Origin: AC-37 sp036389295
Lineage (GTDB): Bacteria; Actinomycetota; Thermoleophilia; Solirubrobacterales; Thermoleophilaceae
Length of the DNA: 64,000 nucleotides
Direction: 5' to 3'
Assembly: GCA_036389295.1 (NCBI GenBank)
Contig: DASVQB010000021.1
Location: 1 to 64,000, forward strand
Position numbers and translations under genes: made by a program. Positions 60,771-64,000 of this stretch are shown here, one piece after another. Position 1 is the stretch's first letter, and each line of letters begins with the position of its first letter. Below the pieces are notes generated by a model that worked only from the letters and a program-made list of their open reading frames with translations, was not told the DNA's origin and ran no database searches.

Positions 60771-60776
60771 TATACT
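60771..60776 (+). promoter_or_regulatory. Candidate -10 of tRNA-Glu
   Basis: TATACT lies 13 bp before the mature tRNA 5' end. The complementary strand reads TATAGG (60769-60774) and might serve the divergent riboswitch transcript. No clear -35 on either side. Confidence 0.4.
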
Positions 60777-60788
60777 CAGCCGCGGCGA

Positions 60789-60861
60789 GCCGCCATCGTC
60801 TAGGGGACTAGGACGCCGCCCTCTCACGGCGGAAACCGGGGTTCGAATCCCCGTGGCGGTA
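60789..60861 (+). tRNA. tRNA-Glu (anticodon CUC)
   Basis: A full cloverleaf is visible: acceptor stem 60789-60795 with 60854-60860 (first pair G-U), anticodon arm CCGCC-CTCTCAC-GGCGG with anticodon CUC, T arm CGGGG-TTCGAAT-CCCCG. CCA is not encoded. The discriminator base is A60861. Divergent from the riboswitch operon. Confidence 0.95.
60842..60861 (+). repeat. Att-like repeat, copy within tRNA-Glu 3' end
   Basis: The last 20 bases of the tRNA (from TTCGAATCCCCGTGG) recur at 61583-61602 with one mismatch. tRNA 3' ends are common integration sites of mobile elements. Confidence 0.55.
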
Positions 60862-60885
60862 CTCCTGAAACCCGCCGCGTCGGTG

Positions 60886-61443
60886 TCACAACCGACGCGT
60901 TCGGCAGCTGGTCAACCCGTCGAACCCGTCCGCCCTGGCGATGTCGGCGCCGGCTCCGCAGTCGACGATGTCGGGGCTGTTGTTGCGCGTGTCGAGATGG
61001 TCCCTGCCGTCGCCACCGCCGATCCAGCCGCCGCCTACGAAGGGGTTGGAGGCGGGAGCCTGGCTGAGGTCGACGCGGTCGTTGCCGCTGCCGCCGTACA
61101 CCTCCCAGTATTCGAACTGGCCGCTGACCGCCGCGGTGTCCGCCTTGTCGCCGAGAGACAGCGTGAGGAACGGGTAGGCCGATGCCACGTCGCAGCGGAG
61201 GACGCGCACGGCCTTCGTGCAACCCGGGCCGGCCTGCGTCGTGCCGGTGCCGGACTCGACGATCACGAACGACGAGCTCACGCCACCCTGTCCGGCAGCG
61301 AGCACCGTGAGGATGTTCTTCTCGCCCGGGGCTGCGATGATGGTCAGGTGCTCGAACGCGGTTGACGCCGAGAGCGCGTGCGCGGGCGCAGCAACCCCGA
61401 GCACCATCGCCCCACACAGGACCGCCACGAGCCTGGCCTTCAT
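60886..61443 (-). CDS. Small secreted RTX-like calcium-binding protein
   Basis: A signal peptide (LVAVLCGAMVLGVAAPAHA) is followed by a beta-rich region and then nonapeptide-like Ca-binding units: GGSGNDRVDLS, GGGDGRDHLD and GAGADIARADGFDG. 185 residues. The ATG has GGAGGCGGAG upstream. It lies between the two copies of the tRNA-Glu 3' end and may be part of an inserted segment. Function unknown. Confidence 0.75.
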   Translation of the reverse strand: MKARLVAVLCGAMVLGVAAPAHALSASTAFEHLTIIAAPGEKNILTVLAAGQGGVSSSFVIVESGTGTTQAGPGCTKAVRVLRCDVASAYPFLTLSLGDKADTAAVSGQFEYWEVYGGSGNDRVDLSQAPASNPFVGGGWIGGGDGRDHLDTRNNSPDIVDCGAGADIARADGFDGLTSCRTRRL

Positions 61444-61582
61444 CTCCGCCTCCCAGGGTCGCTGAAGGGTGCGCGATCATATGGCAGACGCGGCCTGAAG
61501 GCGCCCGCCTGGGTCGCCTGGCCACACGGATGAAGTCGGACGGATCGACCCGCCCACCCAGCTAGAGCCACGCGGCCGGTCC

Positions 61583-61602
61583 TTCGCATCCCCGTGGCGG
61601 TA
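61583..61602 (+). repeat. Second copy of the tRNA-Glu 3' end
   Basis: Nineteen of 20 bases equal 60842-60861; only the fifth base differs (C for A). The rest of the tRNA is absent. With the tRNA it brackets 741 bp and resembles an attR or a trace of an old integration. Confidence 0.6.
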
Positions 61603-61635
61603 TCCCCGGGGGCGGCGAGCAACCCCGCCACGGTT

Positions 61636-62076
61636 TCAGCCGAGCCGCTCGGCCAGTCCGATGATGATGCCCTCGGGGCCGCGCAGGAAGCAGAGCCGGT
61701 AGACGTCCTCGTACTGCGCGATCTCGCCCACGAGCTCGGCGCCGTGGCCGCGCAGGCGGGCGACGACGTCGTCGATGTCGTCGACGGCGAACATGATGCG
61801 GCGTATGCCCAGCGCGTTCGCCGGCGCGCTCTCCGGCTCGGCTCTGACCGCCGGCGGCGTGTGGAACTTCGTCAGCTCGAGCCGGCTGTGGCCGTCCGGG
61901 GTCCGCATCACGGCGATGTCGGCACGGACGTCGTCGAGCCCGACGACGCGGTCCACCCAACGCCCCTCGAGCGGCGCCTCGCCCTCCAGCTCCATGCCGA
62001 GCTCGGCGAAGAACGCCTTGGCGGCCTCGAGGTCGTCGACGACGATGAGGACGTTGTCCATCCGCTGAATCGTCAT
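61636..62076 (-). CDS. VOC-superfamily (glyoxalase-like) protein
   Basis: The 146-residue product has two beta-alpha-beta-beta-beta halves: MDNVLIVVDDLEAAKAFFAE and IRRIMFAVDDIDDVVARLRG, ending FLRGPEGIIIGLAERL. This is the vicinal oxygen chelate fold; the reaction is unknown. The ATG at 62076 was chosen because MTIQRMDN begins the fold and TAGGCT lies 8 nt upstream. The frame is open further upstream but not similar to anything. Confidence 0.88.
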   Translation of the reverse strand: MTIQRMDNVLIVVDDLEAAKAFFAELGMELEGEAPLEGRWVDRVVGLDDVRADIAVMRTPDGHSRLELTKFHTPPAVRAEPESAPANALGIRRIMFAVDDIDDVVARLRGHGAELVGEIAQYEDVYRLCFLRGPEGIIIGLAERLG

Positions 62077-62084
62077 GGCCCCGG

Positions 62085-62090
62085 AGCCTA
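62085..62090 (-). promoter_or_regulatory. Candidate leaderless -10 TAGGCT
   Basis: TAGGCT on the minus strand, 8 nt before the ATG of the VOC-family gene. Confidence 0.45.
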
Positions 62091-62437
62091 GGGGCAGATG
62101 TTGCTGTGCGTTGCTCGCGATGGCGTCGTGCAGTGGGTGCTCGTTGCAACACGCCTCGACGCGAAACGCGCGCTCTAACGACACGACAAATACACCGCTA
62201 CTTCCGGATGCTCGTCTTGCCACCTCGATCTCGCGCCAGCGGTAAGCCATTGGCGGGCCTCTCGGTGACGTCGAACGGCCTCACGTCTGGCCCCGACTAC
62301 GCCTGGAGCGGAATGTCGCGAAGTCCGGTGGGGCGCTCAACGACCCTTCTCGATGACGCAAAGCTCCCAGAAACGCTTCAAGCGCGTGAAGGCCAATTTA
62401 GGGTCGTCATGCCGGCCGAGACGTGGGTAAGACCAGC
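62091..62437. other. Gene-free stretch of lower GC
   Basis: About 350 bp without a credible gene. The open frames here lack family features, start signals and codon bias. Base composition is visibly lower in GC than the main chromosome, as in the flanking excalibur gene, which fits an accessory region. Confidence 0.4.
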
Positions 62438-63871
62438 TCAGCTCTCACAGCCGATGCCGTCGCCGTCGCGGTCGAACCCATGCGGGTCGGAGCCTCGGAC
62501 CCTGAAGTCGCGGTAGGGGATGTCCGGGCAGTCGAGATCGGGTGGCTGTGGCGGGATGCAAACGGTTGGGTACGAGCCGTCACAGTTCGTGGACGGCTGT
62601 CTCGTCGACTTCTTCCGGCGAGGTCGGCGGCAGGGCTTCGAGGGGACGGTGAACGCACCGCGTTTCGTCAGCCTGCCCCCATATTCGTCACGGACCACCA
62701 TGCGCCACGCGTGTCGCCCGAGCCGCCGGCAGCTCCACCGGTAACGCAGCGTCGGGCCGTCGCCGTCCATGTCGAGCTTGCCCTTCGAGGTCTTTACGAC
62801 CTTGCCACGACGGGTGATCTGAAGCGCGAACCGCGCGAGCGGCGCGCTCGCTACCGTGAAGACGCTGGAGCCTGGGCTCGTGCGCGTCGAGCCGCGCCTG
62901 TGCTTCGCCCGCGCGGTCAGGCGCGTCACCTCCGGAGGCGTGATCGTGAACTTGCGCTCGGGGGACGTCGGCCGAACATAGAGGCCGTAGCTGTCGTCGC
63001 CCCGCTCGACCGACCAGGTGTAAGGCCGCCGATAGACGATGTGATCGAGGAGCGCCAGCCACGTCACGCCTTCGGCGATCGCGACCCGGTAGCGGATCCG
63101 CTCGCTCCCGTACTGCTCGGTTGCCTTGAACTCGCCAGGCCGGGACGCGTCGAGGACGAATCCCGTCGTGCCGGACTCCGAGGGAACCTCGACCAGAGCC
63201 CTCTCCGGGGCGTTGCCGGTCCACCATGCGAGCACCGGAGGAAGCGCGCGCGATCTCGTCCCGTCTTCGGGCGCGAGAACCTCGGGCGTCCCGAATCCGT
63301 CGAAGTAACCGTCCCCCGCGAGTGAGTCGTACGTAGGCCCGCCGCCCGGCTGGGTGGGATCGTAGAACCTGCGACCGTTGCCGCTCGCGGATACGCACTT
63401 CAGATCGGCTCCCTGGAGCAGGAGCGGATCGTCGATCGTGAGGGTGAGCTCACGACGGTCCGGGCTGAGTGTCGCCGGCTGGGTGGTGTAGGAGTCGCGG
63501 AACCGGACCTGAAACCTCACGTAGTAGCCGGGCGGATCTGAGCCGTACGGGTCGTTCCATTCGAGCACGACGCGGGTGTCTCCCTTCGCGCTCGATGATG
63601 GGCACCTACTGTCTAGCGACACCGACGCGGAGTCGATCGTGTAGTTCGGCTGCGACTCTGGCAACGCCTGCGCAAAGCGCACGACCAGCTCGACCCGCCC
63701 GGCATCGCGATCGAAGCGGACGAGAACCTGCTCGAGGTCGTAGACCACCGTCGGATCGGGACCATCATCTTTCGTGGCGGTTCGGACCTCGCCGTCGGCT
63801 GCGGCCGGCGTAGCGCCAAACACATACAACGCGACGACCGCGGTGATCAACTTCCAGAGCGTCTCCCGCAT
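62438..63871 (-). CDS. Secreted protein with C-terminal excalibur calcium-binding domain
   Basis: A signal peptide (LITAVVALYVFGATPAAA) is followed by ~400 residues of beta-rich sequence of unknown family. The C-terminus, DCPDIPYRDFRV ... FDRDGDGIGCES, is an excalibur domain (Cys pair around DxDxDGxxCE). The ATG at 63871 gives 477 residues and has TACGTT 8 nt upstream; a TTG at 63880 is an alternative. Lower GC than most of the window. Confidence 0.82.
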   Translation of the reverse strand: MRETLWKLITAVVALYVFGATPAAADGEVRTATKDDGPDPTVVYDLEQVLVRFDRDAGRVELVVRFAQALPESQPNYTIDSASVSLDSRCPSSSAKGDTRVVLEWNDPYGSDPPGYYVRFQVRFRDSYTTQPATLSPDRRELTLTIDDPLLLQGADLKCVSASGNGRRFYDPTQPGGGPTYDSLAGDGYFDGFGTPEVLAPEDGTRSRALPPVLAWWTGNAPERALVEVPSESGTTGFVLDASRPGEFKATEQYGSERIRYRVAIAEGVTWLALLDHIVYRRPYTWSVERGDDSYGLYVRPTSPERKFTITPPEVTRLTARAKHRRGSTRTSPGSSVFTVASAPLARFALQITRRGKVVKTSKGKLDMDGDGPTLRYRWSCRRLGRHAWRMVVRDEYGGRLTKRGAFTVPSKPCRRPRRKKSTRQPSTNCDGSYPTVCIPPQPPDLDCPDIPYRDFRVRGSDPHGFDRDGDGIGCES

Positions 63872-63879
63872 ACCGCTCA

Positions 63880-63885
63880 AACGTA
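63880..63885 (-). promoter_or_regulatory. Candidate leaderless -10 TACGTT
   Basis: TACGTT on the minus strand, 8 nt before the ATG at 63871. The remaining 115 bp to the right edge show nothing further I can support. Confidence 0.35.
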
Positions 63886-64000
63886 ATCCAGCGCGCCCGT
63901 TTTCGCCATGCTCACGATCTTCCTCGATCAGGAACGGCGAGTACGTCCACCGGCTGCGCCTAGCCCTACGCCGTTCACCTCCACCGCCGTCAGGCCGCCG

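Noticed and set aside
62106..62516. A 136-residue gene on the plus strand
   Set aside because: No start signal, odd composition and overlap with the excalibur-domain gene end; more likely non-coding.

Overview
The window is a 64 kb piece of a high-GC bacterial chromosome, densely coding on both strands. A division and cell wall (dcw) cluster without ftsA, a UDP-tripeptide synthetase with the meso-diaminopimelate-type DNPR motif, Tad/Flp pilus genes, a partner-switching sigma regulator pair and many starts that look leaderless point to an Actinomycetota member. Thermoleophilia (Solirubrobacter/Conexibacter-like) is my best guess from gene content, but this is inference. Most genes in the left half are on the minus strand and joined by GTGA or ATGA stop/start overlaps.

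From right to left on the minus strand, 22.4-4 kb carries mraZ-rsmH-ftsL-ftsI-murE-murF-mraY-murD-ftsW-murG, then a 2.1 kb interruption (anti-sigma kinase, STAS antagonist, Fe/Mn superoxide dismutase), then murC-murB-ftsQ-ftsZ, then gcvT-gcvH-gcvP (gcvP runs off the left edge). mraZ has a sigma70 promoter overlapped by three MraZ boxes at exact 10-bp spacing. ftsZ has its own TTGACA promoter. Next come cpaF-tadB-tadC (tadB appears frameshifted), a CorA-like transporter with a GAN instead of GMN motif, a carboxymuconolactone decarboxylase-like protein, and a decayed repeat-protein gene with three frame breaks.

The middle (30-50 kb) holds housekeeping and signalling genes: PrxQ peroxiredoxin, esterase, rpiA, a saccharopine dehydrogenase-like reductase, a GGDEF-EAL protein paired with a three-module peptidoglycan hydrolase, CpaB with a two-component system, an MFS exporter, a methyltransferase, an ECF-type sigma factor, a winged-helix regulator, a Rho paralogue that lacks the Walker A lysine, a dihydropteroate synthase-like protein, glpD and a nitroreductase.

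The most interesting system is at 53.7-60.8 kb. A cobalamin riboswitch on the minus strand leads six overlapping genes: three secreted or lipid-anchored proteins with DUF4430-like (transcobalamin beta-domain-like) regions, an EcfT membrane component, a fused double ATPase (EcfA-EcfA'), and a protein that fuses an ECF substrate-binding membrane component to an extracellular alpha/alpha-barrel of the prenyltransferase/squalene-cyclase fold. Animal transcobalamin and intrinsic factor are built from the same two folds. The locus therefore looks like a B12 capture and uptake machine in which the two halves of a transcobalamin-like binder sit on different polypeptides.

The right end is a tRNA-Glu(CUC) gene whose last 20 bases recur 741 bp downstream with one mismatch, bracketing a small secreted RTX-like gene, followed by a VOC-fold protein and a secreted excalibur-domain protein. 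This part has lower GC and looks accessory.
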